A stretch of DNA of 64,000 nucleotides from Candidatus Brocadia sp. (GTDB lineage Bacteria; Planctomycetota; Brocadiia; Brocadiales; Brocadiaceae), in contig SOEU01000015.1 in NCBI GenBank assembly GCA_021646415.1, positions 30,826 to 94,825 of the forward strand, written 5' to 3'. The first letter of the stretch is position 1, and the number at the start of each line of letters is the position of its first letter. Positions 34,985 through 42,856 of this stretch are shown here, one piece after another. Below the pieces are notes generated by a model. That model ran no database searches and was not told where the DNA came from. It worked only from the letters and a program-made list of their open reading frames with translations. The position numbers and the translations under genes were made by a program.

Positions 34985-36544
34985 TCATTGTTGCAAAGCA
35001 ACGCCTGATAGAATATTCAATGCCTTATTATATTCGTCCAGCGCTTCTTTTATTTTCCCACTTTGCACGTACAGGTTCCCCAGATAACGATGGGCATTAT
35101 ATGAATTTGGCGTTAATTCAACAGCTTTTTTAAATGCAGCGGTTGCCTTCTCGTGTTCTCCATTTTTTGAATGTAACCACCCTAAGCACACATAGGCCTC
35201 TGTATAATCGGATTTTATTTCTAAAATATCCGTTACCTCCCTGAATTTTTGTTCAATCGAAGGTACCCTACCTTTAATCCAACCATAACTTTCTATCATG
35301 TCATTATTTTCCGCGGATTCAATAATCATGTTACACACCGCTATCGCTTCATTTACCAGATCTTGGGAGGCATAAAGAAAAGCCATCAGCGCCCGGATTT
35401 CGGCATTCCCAGGTTCTCTGCGAATCGCCCCTTCTACCAGGTCCTTCGCTTCTTCGGTCAAGTCGCATTGCACATAAATCCACCCGAGAAACACATAGGC
35501 GTGAACGTCGTCCGGGTACATACGAACAATCTCTCTGCATATTTCAATCGCTTTATCCATTTCACCTTTTTTACCATATGCGGTTGCAAGCAGCCAATAT
35601 GCCTTCTTATTCCCGGGGTATACCTTGATGGCATCCCTTGCCACAGCTATTGTGTTGTCAAACACTCCATCGTTGATGCAACGTTCCCCCTCCGTAATGA
35701 GATTCTCAAAGATACAGTCTCGGACCTTTTTTGCCTCACCCAACTCATTTAGGGCCTCGTCCATCATCCACTTCATTGCATAAAAACAACCAAGGTAGAC
35801 GTGTGCATCTATTCTGTCAGGTTCAAGGGCTATCGCCTTCTTCATATCTGTAATGGATATATCCAGCATCCCTTTCCCGGCATGGGCGCATGCTAATTTA
35901 ATATAGGCTTCCACACAATCTGGTTTTAACCTTAAAACTTCCTCATATTCGTTTATGGCCTGGTCAATTACTGAAATTATTTCTTCTCCATCAACAGCCA
36001 GGTCTTTTTTACCGTGGCCATATTTCAGATTTAATACTTTCTTATACTCGTTTAAGGCATCTCGCAACCTTCCCAGTTGCACATAGCATGAACCCAGTAC
36101 TTCATGTGCACCAGAAAATCCGTCAATCCAAACAATCAAGTCTTCAAAATTTGTAGTAAACTCCTTAACCACAGCAGGGACATCTTTTACCATCGGATAA
36201 TCAAAGGTTTCTTTTTGTAGATTAGGATTTAGCTGTAAGACCTTTTGAAATTCTTCCACTGAGTCAGGAATTAACCCTTTCTGACTATAGGCCCATCCGA
36301 GATATGCATGAACTTCCACGTTATCCGGATAAAGCCCGGCTATTTTTTCCAATTCCGGTATAGCCCGGTCGATTACCCCATTTTCTATATATTGTTTGGC
36401 TTGTTCATAACGTGGTTTTTCCCAAATGCCAATAGAGGATTTTTTCCCGTTTATTTCTCCTGAGGCATGTAAGGAAAAAAATAGCCCTTGTATTACAAGG
36501 GCTAGGAGGGGAAAAAACGGTATCGATTTTAAGACGGCTATCAT
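34985..36544 (-). CDS. Exported TPR-repeat protein encoded downstream of Amt
   Basis: A 519-residue protein with an N-terminal signal-like segment (VLKSIPFFPLLALVIQGLFF) followed by about 12 tetratricopeptide repeats. Examples are EVHAYLGWAYSQKGLIPDSV, AYIKLACAHAGKGMLDIS and NAHRYLGNLYVQSGKIKEAL. No catalytic domain is seen, so it is likely a protein-protein scaffold in the periplasm or analogous compartment. Its start lies 3 bases after the amt stop, so the two genes almost certainly share a transcript and perhaps a function around ammonium uptake. The partner is unknown. Confidence 0.82.
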   Translation of the reverse strand: MIAVLKSIPFFPLLALVIQGLFFSLHASGEINGKKSSIGIWEKPRYEQAKQYIENGVIDRAIPELEKIAGLYPDNVEVHAYLGWAYSQKGLIPDSVEEFQKVLQLNPNLQKETFDYPMVKDVPAVVKEFTTNFEDLIVWIDGFSGAHEVLGSCYVQLGRLRDALNEYKKVLNLKYGHGKKDLAVDGEEIISVIDQAINEYEEVLRLKPDCVEAYIKLACAHAGKGMLDISITDMKKAIALEPDRIDAHVYLGCFYAMKWMMDEALNELGEAKKVRDCIFENLITEGERCINDGVFDNTIAVARDAIKVYPGNKKAYWLLATAYGKKGEMDKAIEICREIVRMYPDDVHAYVFLGWIYVQCDLTEEAKDLVEGAIRREPGNAEIRALMAFLYASQDLVNEAIAVCNMIIESAENNDMIESYGWIKGRVPSIEQKFREVTDILEIKSDYTEAYVCLGWLHSKNGEHEKATAAFKKAVELTPNSYNAHRYLGNLYVQSGKIKEALDEYNKALNILSGVALQQ

Positions 36545-36547
36545 ATC

Positions 36548-37867
36548 TTAATATCCTTTTAAACCGCCGGATGAAACAAATTCCGGATAGGTTGGTGTCA
36601 TATGCTCAGAAATGTCCAGCCCCATGGTCTCTTCTTCCTCATCCACACGGCCCAGCCCCACGGCTTTGAGTCCGCCAAAAATAATGATCGAGCACAGACA
36701 GGCATAAGCAATACAGATGATAAAACCCAGGGCCTGTATACCAATGTGGCAACTTACGCCATGATAGGTCGGACGTATAAGTCCCATTACACCGGTTGCA
36801 ATGCCCCCAATAGCCCCGGCGGTGCAATGCACCCCGCACGTGCCAACGGTGTCATCAATCCCAATCTTATCCAGCGACTTCACCACCAGTGGAATAATCC
36901 CCCCGCTGATCACACCCACAACAATAGCAAAACCGGGATGGGTAAAGCCAACACCAGCACAGATAGACACCATGCCGGCTATTGCCCCATTTCCTGTGGT
37001 GAGCGGGTCTGGTTTTCTATTCACTAACCACCCCCCAAACATCGCCCCGAGGATACCACCAGCCATGCTCATCGTGACATTGATGGTAGTCGTGGGTAAA
37101 TCAGAGACGAGGACATCAATCATCTTCCGCGCTGTTACCGCACTGGTTGGTTCACATAACGACCCCAGCAGTACCGACCCTACATTAAACCCATAAAAAC
37201 ATACACACAATATAAATACGCCGAGCATCATTTGTGAAACATTGTGCCCGGGAATTGTATAACATTCCCCTCGGCCGAACTCAAACAGCCATGTCTTTTT
37301 ACTGGTACGGGCATATTTCTCCACCCGCGGACCAACAATCATTGCAGCGATAAGGGCGGTCAGACCACCCTGAAAATGCACCACCACAGAACCCGCATAA
37401 TCTACGTAGCCCCATCGCAATAACGGCCCTGCCGACCATGCCATCCATCCAAAAAATGGATACATAAACCCGCAATAGAGAACCACATAGATAAGATATG
37501 CCTTAAAACTGAACCTCTCTGCTATGGAACCCGAAGCGATGGAGCATGAGACAAGACAAAAACCCCACATGGTAAACCAATGCCCATATACATTCAATTT
37601 GTCCACATTTCCCGGATCAGTTACCCCTAGAAGGCAATAGTTCCAATTACCGGAAAAAATGGCAAATCCGAACAACCACCAAACCAGTGTACCTAAACCG
37701 ATGTTTGCGCAGACCTTCATATAGACATGGGTTGCATTTTTCGAACGAACCTGCCCGCTCTCCAAAAAGGCAAACCCTGCCTGCATAAAAAAGACTAATA
37801 CCCCCGTGATGATTAACCACAACATATAAATAATAAGAATAATATCTCTTGCTAATATATCCACCAT
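36548..37867 (-). CDS. amt: Ammonium transporter of the Amt family
   Basis: A 439-residue channel with 11 predicted membrane spans. The start is the ATG at 37867, with GGAGGAAGGAG about 8 bases before it; the frame stays open 18 codons further up but lacks a site there. Conserved residues include the twin histidines (VVVHFQGG and GVHCTAGAIGG), FFMQAGFAFLESGQ near the N-terminus, and GYVDYAGS. In anammox bacteria several Amt paralogues are common. A GlnK gene, the usual neighbour, is not adjacent; instead a TPR protein follows. Regulation by nitrogen status is inference. Confidence 0.93.
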   Translation of the reverse strand: MVDILARDIILIIYMLWLIITGVLVFFMQAGFAFLESGQVRSKNATHVYMKVCANIGLGTLVWWLFGFAIFSGNWNYCLLGVTDPGNVDKLNVYGHWFTMWGFCLVSCSIASGSIAERFSFKAYLIYVVLYCGFMYPFFGWMAWSAGPLLRWGYVDYAGSVVVHFQGGLTALIAAMIVGPRVEKYARTSKKTWLFEFGRGECYTIPGHNVSQMMLGVFILCVCFYGFNVGSVLLGSLCEPTSAVTARKMIDVLVSDLPTTTINVTMSMAGGILGAMFGGWLVNRKPDPLTTGNGAIAGMVSICAGVGFTHPGFAIVVGVISGGIIPLVVKSLDKIGIDDTVGTCGVHCTAGAIGGIATGVMGLIRPTYHGVSCHIGIQALGFIICIAYACLCSIIIFGGLKAVGLGRVDEEEETMGLDISEHMTPTYPEFVSSGGLKGY

Positions 37868-38152
37868 CGGGTATTCTCCTTCCTCCAAACGCATCGGATT
37901 GCAGATGTATCGAATTTCCAACAGGATTTTTATGTTTCAATATACTACCAGCATTCAATAAATAATCAATAGAATATTAGACAGCATTTCTTGTCCACAT
38001 AATTTATTTGTATAGGAATTTTCATTTATTTAATTGAAACGCAGACAAAATAAATATACGATTAATAAGAGTTTCTGTGACCTTCGTTTTTCTTCTCAAG
38101 ATACTTTACTCTCTGCGCACATCTGCATCATACACGTAAATCCATTGGTGCC

Positions 38153-38659
38153 ATGGTAGAGGCAACAAAAAATCTAGAAACCACAATAAATCGCCGGAAA
38201 TTCCTGTACTTCACGGGATGGGGTTTTATTGGGATATTTCTCACAACGCTAATTGGTGCAGTTGTCAGGTTCTTCTTCCCCAGGACTATTATTGAACCGC
38301 CAACAAGATATAAAATTGGATATCCATCCCAATACACCCCGGGGGTAAGTGAAAGGTTGAAAAAACAGTTCCGGATATGGATCGTCAGAGAAGCCAACAG
38401 ACTTTATGTAATCGAGGCAAAATGCACCCATCTTGGTTGTACCCCTAACTGGCTTGCATCAGAGGGTAAATTTAAATGCCCCTGTCATGGAAGCGGGTTC
38501 ACACCTGATGGAATAAACATTGAAGGCCCCGCTCCGAGGCCCATGGAAAGATTTAAGGTTGCTCTGGACACTGACGGACAAATCGTTGTTGATGCAGGGG
38601 TACGATTCAGAGGAGAACGCGGCGAATGGGACAAGCCTGGGGCATTTTTAAAGGTTTAA
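38153..38659 (+). CDS. Rieske [2Fe-2S] protein of a cytochrome bc-type complex
   Basis: A 168-residue Rieske protein. It has an N-terminal membrane anchor (about residues 22-45, after a basic NRRKF start) and the cluster ligands CTHLGC (about 91-96) and CPCHGSGF (about 109-116), both intact. It takes electrons from quinol at the Qo site and passes them to cytochrome c. It starts at the ATG at 38153 without a clear Shine-Dalgarno, about 290 bases from amt on the opposite strand. It is the first gene of the respiratory cluster at 38-45.7 kb. Confidence 0.95.
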   Translation: MVEATKNLETTINRRKFLYFTGWGFIGIFLTTLIGAVVRFFFPRTIIEPPTRYKIGYPSQYTPGVSERLKKQFRIWIVREANRLYVIEAKCTHLGCTPNWLASEGKFKCPCHGSGFTPDGINIEGPAPRPMERFKVALDTDGQIVVDAGVRFRGERGEWDKPGAFLKV

Positions 38660-38684
38660 CAAAAACATTTTGCAACGACCCTTG

Positions 38685-38766
38685 GCAGGGGCGGGGTAAC
38701 CCCGCCCCTGCGGTTCGCATGACAGCGACATAAATGTCGCGCTACATGTTTCGACTCGTTCGAGTC
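38685..38766. repeat. Three consecutive palindromes between the Rieske and cytochrome b genes
   Basis: (1) GCAGGGGCGGGG-TAA-CCCCGCCCCTGC (38685-38711), 12-base perfect arms and very GC rich. (2) GCGACA-TAAA-TGTCGC (38725-38740). (3) GACTCG-TT-CGAGTC (38753-38766). They fill the 135-base gap between two genes of one presumed operon. They may act as terminators, mRNA processing sites or simple repeats. Confidence 0.75.
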
Positions 38767-38794
38767 AGGTAATTACAAGACGCTTAATAGACAC

Positions 38795-39607
38795 ATGGAA
38801 AAGTTATTTGCAAAATACAAAACCATGCTGAAAGAAAAGGGATTATTCGGCATGCTCAGGGATGTAACGGTTAATTCTCAGGTTTGGAAGTCTATCTTCA
38901 GACATACCTTTGCCGACACGCCGAAAAACCGTATGCTCAAGATCGTTTCAAACGTCTTTATGCACTTGCATCCGGCCAGGGTAAAGAGACATGCACCCCA
39001 GTTAAAATTTACCTGGTGTATGGGCGGCATCAGTTTCTTCCTGTTCCTGGTACTCACGTTTACCGGCGTATTATTGATGTTTTATTACCACCCTACGGTG
39101 CATGATGCATACTGGGATATAAAAGATCTGGAATATCAGGTGCCCTTCGGGGCAATCCTGAGAAATCTGCACCGCTGGAGCGCTCACCTGATGGTCATAA
39201 CGGTATGGTTCCATATGTTCCGTGTATTTGCAACGGGTTCTTATAAACCACCGAGGGAATTTAACTGGTGTGTGGGTGTCGTCCTGCTCGTGCTTACCCT
39301 CCTTCTCAGTTTTACCGGCTATCTGCTTACCTGGGACCAATTGGGATTCTGGGCTGTGACGGTTGGTACGAACATGGCCAGATCAACACCCCTGCTCGGA
39401 CATGAAGGACCTTTTGGGGAACAAATGGGAATGACGGCGTATAATGATATAAGATTTGCCCTCCTGGGCGGTTCACTGGTAGGCGGAAATGCCCTATTAA
39501 GGGCATACGTATGGCATTGTATCGGGTTACCCTTAATCATCAGCATATTTATGATGGTGCACTTCTGGAGGATCCGCAAGGATGGAGGCATTTCCGGGCC
39601 GCTATAA
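38795..39607 (+). CDS. Cytochrome b, N-terminal (b6-type) part with haem ci cysteine
   Basis: A 270-residue, four-span cytochrome b6-like protein. Haem b ligands have exact b6 spacing: H126 and H140, H241 and H256 ([37 protein letters not shown]). Cys75 in FTWCMGGIS aligns with the cysteine of b6 (IFYCLGGIT) that binds the extra haem ci. With the separate subunit at 41.76 kb it forms the split cytochrome b seen in b6f and related complexes. The first about 55 residues are a cytoplasmic extension. Organisation fits the anammox Rieske/cytochrome b complexes. Confidence 0.93.
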   Translation: MEKLFAKYKTMLKEKGLFGMLRDVTVNSQVWKSIFRHTFADTPKNRMLKIVSNVFMHLHPARVKRHAPQLKFTWCMGGISFFLFLVLTFTGVLLMFYYHPTVHDAYWDIKDLEYQVPFGAILRNLHRWSAHLMVITVWFHMFRVFATGSYKPPREFNWCVGVVLLVLTLLLSFTGYLLTWDQLGFWAVTVGTNMARSTPLLGHEGPFGEQMGMTAYNDIRFALLGGSLVGGNALLRAYVWHCIGLPLIISIFMMVHFWRIRKDGGISGPL

Positions 39608-39694
39608 TAAGTTTAGCCACGAATGAACACGAATTTACACGAATATAAATAAATAGAAGAAAAACTAACGAGGCGAGGCCTCATACCTATTAAA

Positions 39695-39845
39695 AGAGTT
39701 TAAAACCACAGATTTCTCAGATTACACAGATTTTGGATTATGAAATTTCACAGATTATTTAGTTTCTATCTGTGGGATCTGTGTACAAAATTTATAAAAC
39801 CCTGCTTTTTTAGCAAAGATTTTTAATCTGCGGGATCTGTGTCCT
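39695..39845. repeat. Dispersed CCACAGATT-type repeat tract
   Basis: Contains ACCACAGATTTCTCAGATTA, CACAGATTATTTAG and two copies of CTGTGGGATCTGTG-like sequence. TTTATAAAACCCTGCTTTTT at about 39790 recurs with few changes at about 62153. It is preceded by CCACGAATGAACACGAATTT. I see no coding content in this 256-base gap between cytochrome b and the 50-residue protein. Confidence 0.55.
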
Positions 39846-39863
39846 AATTTCAGGAATTTAACC

Positions 39864-40016
39864 ATGGAAAACGTCTGGGCAATTATAACCAAACCTGATA
39901 ATATTCCCATCGCCGGATTGATAATCCTGCTGGTGTTCTTTACGTGGATCACCTTTCAACAGGCATTTGAAAACGACAAACGGATAGAACGGGAAAAACA
40001 TCAAAAGGGGGAATAG
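39864..40016 (+). CDS. Small single-span membrane protein, 50 residues
   Basis: MENVWAIITKPDNIPIAGLI opens the protein, then LILLVFFTWITFQQAF-type residues form one membrane span (about residues 15-33), and a charged tail (NDKRIEREKHQKGE) follows. It ends with TAG overlapping by one base the GTG start of the NAD(P)H oxidoreductase, so the two are translationally coupled. Position and size suggest a small subunit of the Rieske/cytochrome b complex or an anchor for the flavoprotein. I do not recognise a family. Confidence 0.7.
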   Translation: MENVWAIITKPDNIPIAGLIILLVFFTWITFQQAFENDKRIEREKHQKGE

Positions 40017-41728
40017 TGATCGTGGACTACAAAATAGTCAAAGCCAATGACCACTGGTTCAGGGAGAACATCAATTGCCAGTACGCATGCCCTGTCAACA
40101 CACCGGCCATGAATTATATAGAACGCATTGTTTACAGGGACTTTGATGCCTCTCTGCGCCTCAATTTCATGGCAAACCTTTTCCCGCATATCCTCGGCAG
40201 GGTATGCACTCATCCCTGTGAAGCCGCATGTCGCCGCGGGGCAATTGATAAACCCATCTCTATATGCGCGCTGAAAAGGAGCGCGGCAGAATTCGCCTCT
40301 AAAAAGTCTCCGGTAAAACCAGTGCACAAGGAAAAAACGGGAAGGCGCGTTGCAATAATAGGTTCCGGTCCATCAGGTCTTGCTGCAGCGCATGATCTGG
40401 CATTTAAGGGACACGATGTCGTCATGTATGAGACACTCCCGATCGCCGGGGGTATGTTAAGTGTGGGTATCCCACCGTACCGGTTGCCTCGCGATAAGAT
40501 AAAAGATGCTGTGAACTGGATAAAGGAACTCGGTGTCGATATCCGTTTAAACAACCCGATAGACACCCATGATAAGTTTGATAACTTGTTAAAGGAATAT
40601 AACGCCGTATACATTGCCACGGGTGCTCATAAATCGCAGATGCTTGATATTCCCGGTGAAGATTTTAAAGGAGTAATGCACGGCGTTACCTTTACGAAAA
40701 ATACAAATCTTGGAATAATAAAAGGCGTATCCGAAAAGGTAGCGGTTATTGGCGGCGGGTTTACCGCTATAGACTGTGCACGGTCATCGTTACGGCTGGG
40801 CGCAAGAGCGGTTTCTATTATTTACCGGAGAACTTTACAAGAAATGCCGGCCGGAGAAATGGAAGTAAGCATGGCAGAGGAAGAAGGCATAAAGATGCAC
40901 TATCTGACTTCTCCCGTAAAAATAATCGGTGGACATGACCTGAAGGTGACACACCTCGAATGTATAAAAAACAAGCTGGGCAAACCAGACGAAAAAGGTC
41001 GCCGGCGCCCAATCCCCATAAAAGGAAGCAATTTCATTATACCTGTTGACATGATCATAGCAGCTATTGGCCAATCACCGGACATCGGATTCCTGTCAGA
41101 AAGGTTTGGAATAGAGATCAATCACTGGGGAATGCCGATTATAGACCCCGAAAGTTTCATGACCACCAGAAAGGGTGTGTTTGCAGGAGGTGATTGTATC
41201 ACTGGTCCAAGGAATATCATTGAGGTCGTAGCAGACGGAAGAAAGGCTGCAAGGTCGATCCATAAATTTTTAACGGGGGAAGAAAGGAAAGGCTACAAAT
41301 TTTACTATAAAGATCAAGCCCCCGCTGAAAGAATTCCCAATTATGAGTCCATACCCAGACAAAGCCAGGATGCCCTTCCCATGGAAGAAAGGTGGAATCT
41401 GAACACAGAGGTTGAACAGGGACTATCAAGAAAAAATACGTTTAAGGAAGCGGGACGCTGCCTGCTCTGTCATTTCAACATATTTATTGACGAAAAATGC
41501 GTGTTATGCGGAGGTTGCATTGATATTTGTCCCTACGCTTGTATCTCCATGGTCTCCCGTAAAAACGTCGTGGCTGCTGATGCCTTAAGGGGTGAGAGTA
41601 CCGTTCCAGGCGATTGGGATGCCGTTATGGTTATTGACGAAGAAAAGTGCATCAGGTGCGGGCTATGCGTCAAGCGTTGCCCGGTAAACGCCATCACGAT
41701 GAGGCGTTTTGCCTATTCGGAAGAATAA
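40016..41728 (+). CDS. GltD-like NAD(P)H oxidoreductase with two C-terminal [4Fe-4S] sites
   Basis: A 570-residue flavoprotein resembling the small subunit of glutamate synthase. The N-terminal Fe-S part has NCQYACPVNTPAMNY and RVCTHPCEAACRRG (about residues 15-75). FAD binding follows at VAIIGSGPSGLAAAHDLAFK (about 109-128), and NAD(P) binding at VAVIGGGFTAIDCARSS (about 241-257). A ferredoxin-like end has CVLCGGCIDICP and CIRCGLCVKRCP. No glutamate synthase large subunit is near. Within a Rieske/cytochrome b cluster it probably couples quinone and NAD(P)H. The start is a GTG overlapping the previous stop. Confidence 0.9.
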   Translation: MIVDYKIVKANDHWFRENINCQYACPVNTPAMNYIERIVYRDFDASLRLNFMANLFPHILGRVCTHPCEAACRRGAIDKPISICALKRSAAEFASKKSPVKPVHKEKTGRRVAIIGSGPSGLAAAHDLAFKGHDVVMYETLPIAGGMLSVGIPPYRLPRDKIKDAVNWIKELGVDIRLNNPIDTHDKFDNLLKEYNAVYIATGAHKSQMLDIPGEDFKGVMHGVTFTKNTNLGIIKGVSEKVAVIGGGFTAIDCARSSLRLGARAVSIIYRRTLQEMPAGEMEVSMAEEEGIKMHYLTSPVKIIGGHDLKVTHLECIKNKLGKPDEKGRRRPIPIKGSNFIIPVDMIIAAIGQSPDIGFLSERFGIEINHWGMPIIDPESFMTTRKGVFAGGDCITGPRNIIEVVADGRKAARSIHKFLTGEERKGYKFYYKDQAPAERIPNYESIPRQSQDALPMEERWNLNTEVEQGLSRKNTFKEAGRCLLCHFNIFIDEKCVLCGGCIDICPYACISMVSRKNVVAADALRGESTVPGDWDAVMVIDEEKCIRCGLCVKRCPVNAITMRRFAYSEE

Positions 41729-41760
41729 AAATTTAAAAATACAAGTCCCTATAGCAAAAT

Positions 41761-42603
41761 ATGGAAAAGATTGATAACAAAATGGAAGAACCAAAAGACA
41801 AAGGCAGATACAGGGCACTGGCCTTTATTAAAGGCCCTACACTTGCAAAGGAAAAAGACTTAGAAATATCCGAAAGTGAAATACCCACGTGGCCATATCT
41901 GGTAAGAAAAGAATTTCTGGCGGCGATCATTTGTATGATCATCCTCATTGTCTGGTCTATCCTGCTTGATGCACCACTGGAGGAACTCTCTGACCCTACC
42001 ATGACCCCGAATCCCGCAAAGGCGCCATGGTATTTCCTGGGGCTTCAGGAAATGCTTGTCTATTTTGATCCATGGATTGCGGGGGTCGTTTTTCCCGTGC
42101 TTATTATCATCGGACTGATGGCCATACCTTTCGTGGATTTTAACCCAAAGGGGAATGGATACTATACCTTCAGGGAACGGAAGTTTGCCATGCTTACCTT
42201 CTGCTTTGGGTTCCATATCTTATGGATATTGCTGATTATTGTCGGTGTCTTCATGCGTGGGCCGGGCTGGCTCTGGTTCTGGCCCTGGCAGGAATGGGAT
42301 CCGCATCGGATCGTAGCAGAAACCAGCTACGATCTGACCAGTTTCATCGGTGTTCATTCCAAATCTTTCCTGGGTTGTATCCTCGGTGGTGCAGTGGTAA
42401 TCGGATATTTCTTCATGGGCATGACAATTCCATATCATTTTCTGAGGGCAAAAGGAAGTGTGATGTTAGAAAAACTTGGCATTATGAGATATTCCATTGT
42501 GGCATTTCTTTTCTTATCCATGTTAGCCCTGCCCATAAAGGTATTCTTGAGACTGGTATTCCATGTAAAATATATCTGGGTAACACCGTGGTTTAATATA
42601 TAA
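41761..42603 (+). CDS. Cytochrome b C-terminal (subunit IV-like) protein with extra spans
   Basis: A 280-residue membrane protein with five hydrophobic segments (about residues 53-72, 100-120, 139-164, 200-225 and 238-262). The first three match subunit IV or the C-terminal part of cytochrome b; two are additional. The Qo-loop motif, PEWY in most enzymes, reads NPAKAPWYFLGLQEML here, so the acidic residue is missing. A soluble N-terminus of about 50 charged residues precedes the membrane part. It follows the flavoprotein by 32 bases and completes the cytochrome b. Confidence 0.9.
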   Translation: MEKIDNKMEEPKDKGRYRALAFIKGPTLAKEKDLEISESEIPTWPYLVRKEFLAAIICMIILIVWSILLDAPLEELSDPTMTPNPAKAPWYFLGLQEMLVYFDPWIAGVVFPVLIIIGLMAIPFVDFNPKGNGYYTFRERKFAMLTFCFGFHILWILLIIVGVFMRGPGWLWFWPWQEWDPHRIVAETSYDLTSFIGVHSKSFLGCILGGAVVIGYFFMGMTIPYHFLRAKGSVMLEKLGIMRYSIVAFLFLSMLALPIKVFLRLVFHVKYIWVTPWFNI

Positions 42604-42619
42604 ATTTAACGCCTTCGCT

Positions 42620-42732
42620 GGTTCAATCGTCCTCGATTGAACCGAAATATTTGGTATAATTCCGTCTCACAGCACAAGACCGAGCATTAGAGTACCATTC
42701 AAAATATATGGTTCAATCTGCAAGATTGAACC
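42620..42732. repeat. GGTTCAATC palindromes, copies B and C
   Basis: Copy B is GGTTCAATCG-TCCT-CGATTGAACC (42620-42643), with flanks matching copy A at 31354. Copy C is GGTTCAATCT-GCA-AGATTGAACC (42710-42732), with the same outer bases but a changed centre. Both lie between the subunit IV-like gene and the octahaem gene. Confidence 0.75.
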
Positions 42733-42800
42733 AGCCTTGAGAGGCTATCAGATATCCTAAAAACCGTATAAATAAAATGAAAATTCCTATACTGTTTAAA

Positions 42801-42827
42801 GCAGAGCGAAGTGGCGCTTCGCTCTGC
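42801..42827. repeat. Hairpin GCAGAGCGAAG-N5-CTTCGCTCTGC before the octahaem gene
   Basis: Perfect 11-base arms (42801-42811 and 42817-42827) with a 5-base spacer, 29 bases before the ATG of the octahaem gene. It is followed by TTTGAAATTCCT, the tail also seen after hairpins near 31544 and 58680. Because of this repeat, the in-frame TTG at 42830 is unlikely to be the real start of the cytochrome gene. Confidence 0.7.
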
Positions 42828-42856
42828 ATTTGAAATTCCTTTTAAACACAAAAAGT

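Noticed and set aside
38000..38152. Sigma-54 -24/-12 promoter for amt
   Set aside because: I searched the amt upstream region by eye for TGGCAC-N5-TTGC on the minus strand and found no acceptable match.
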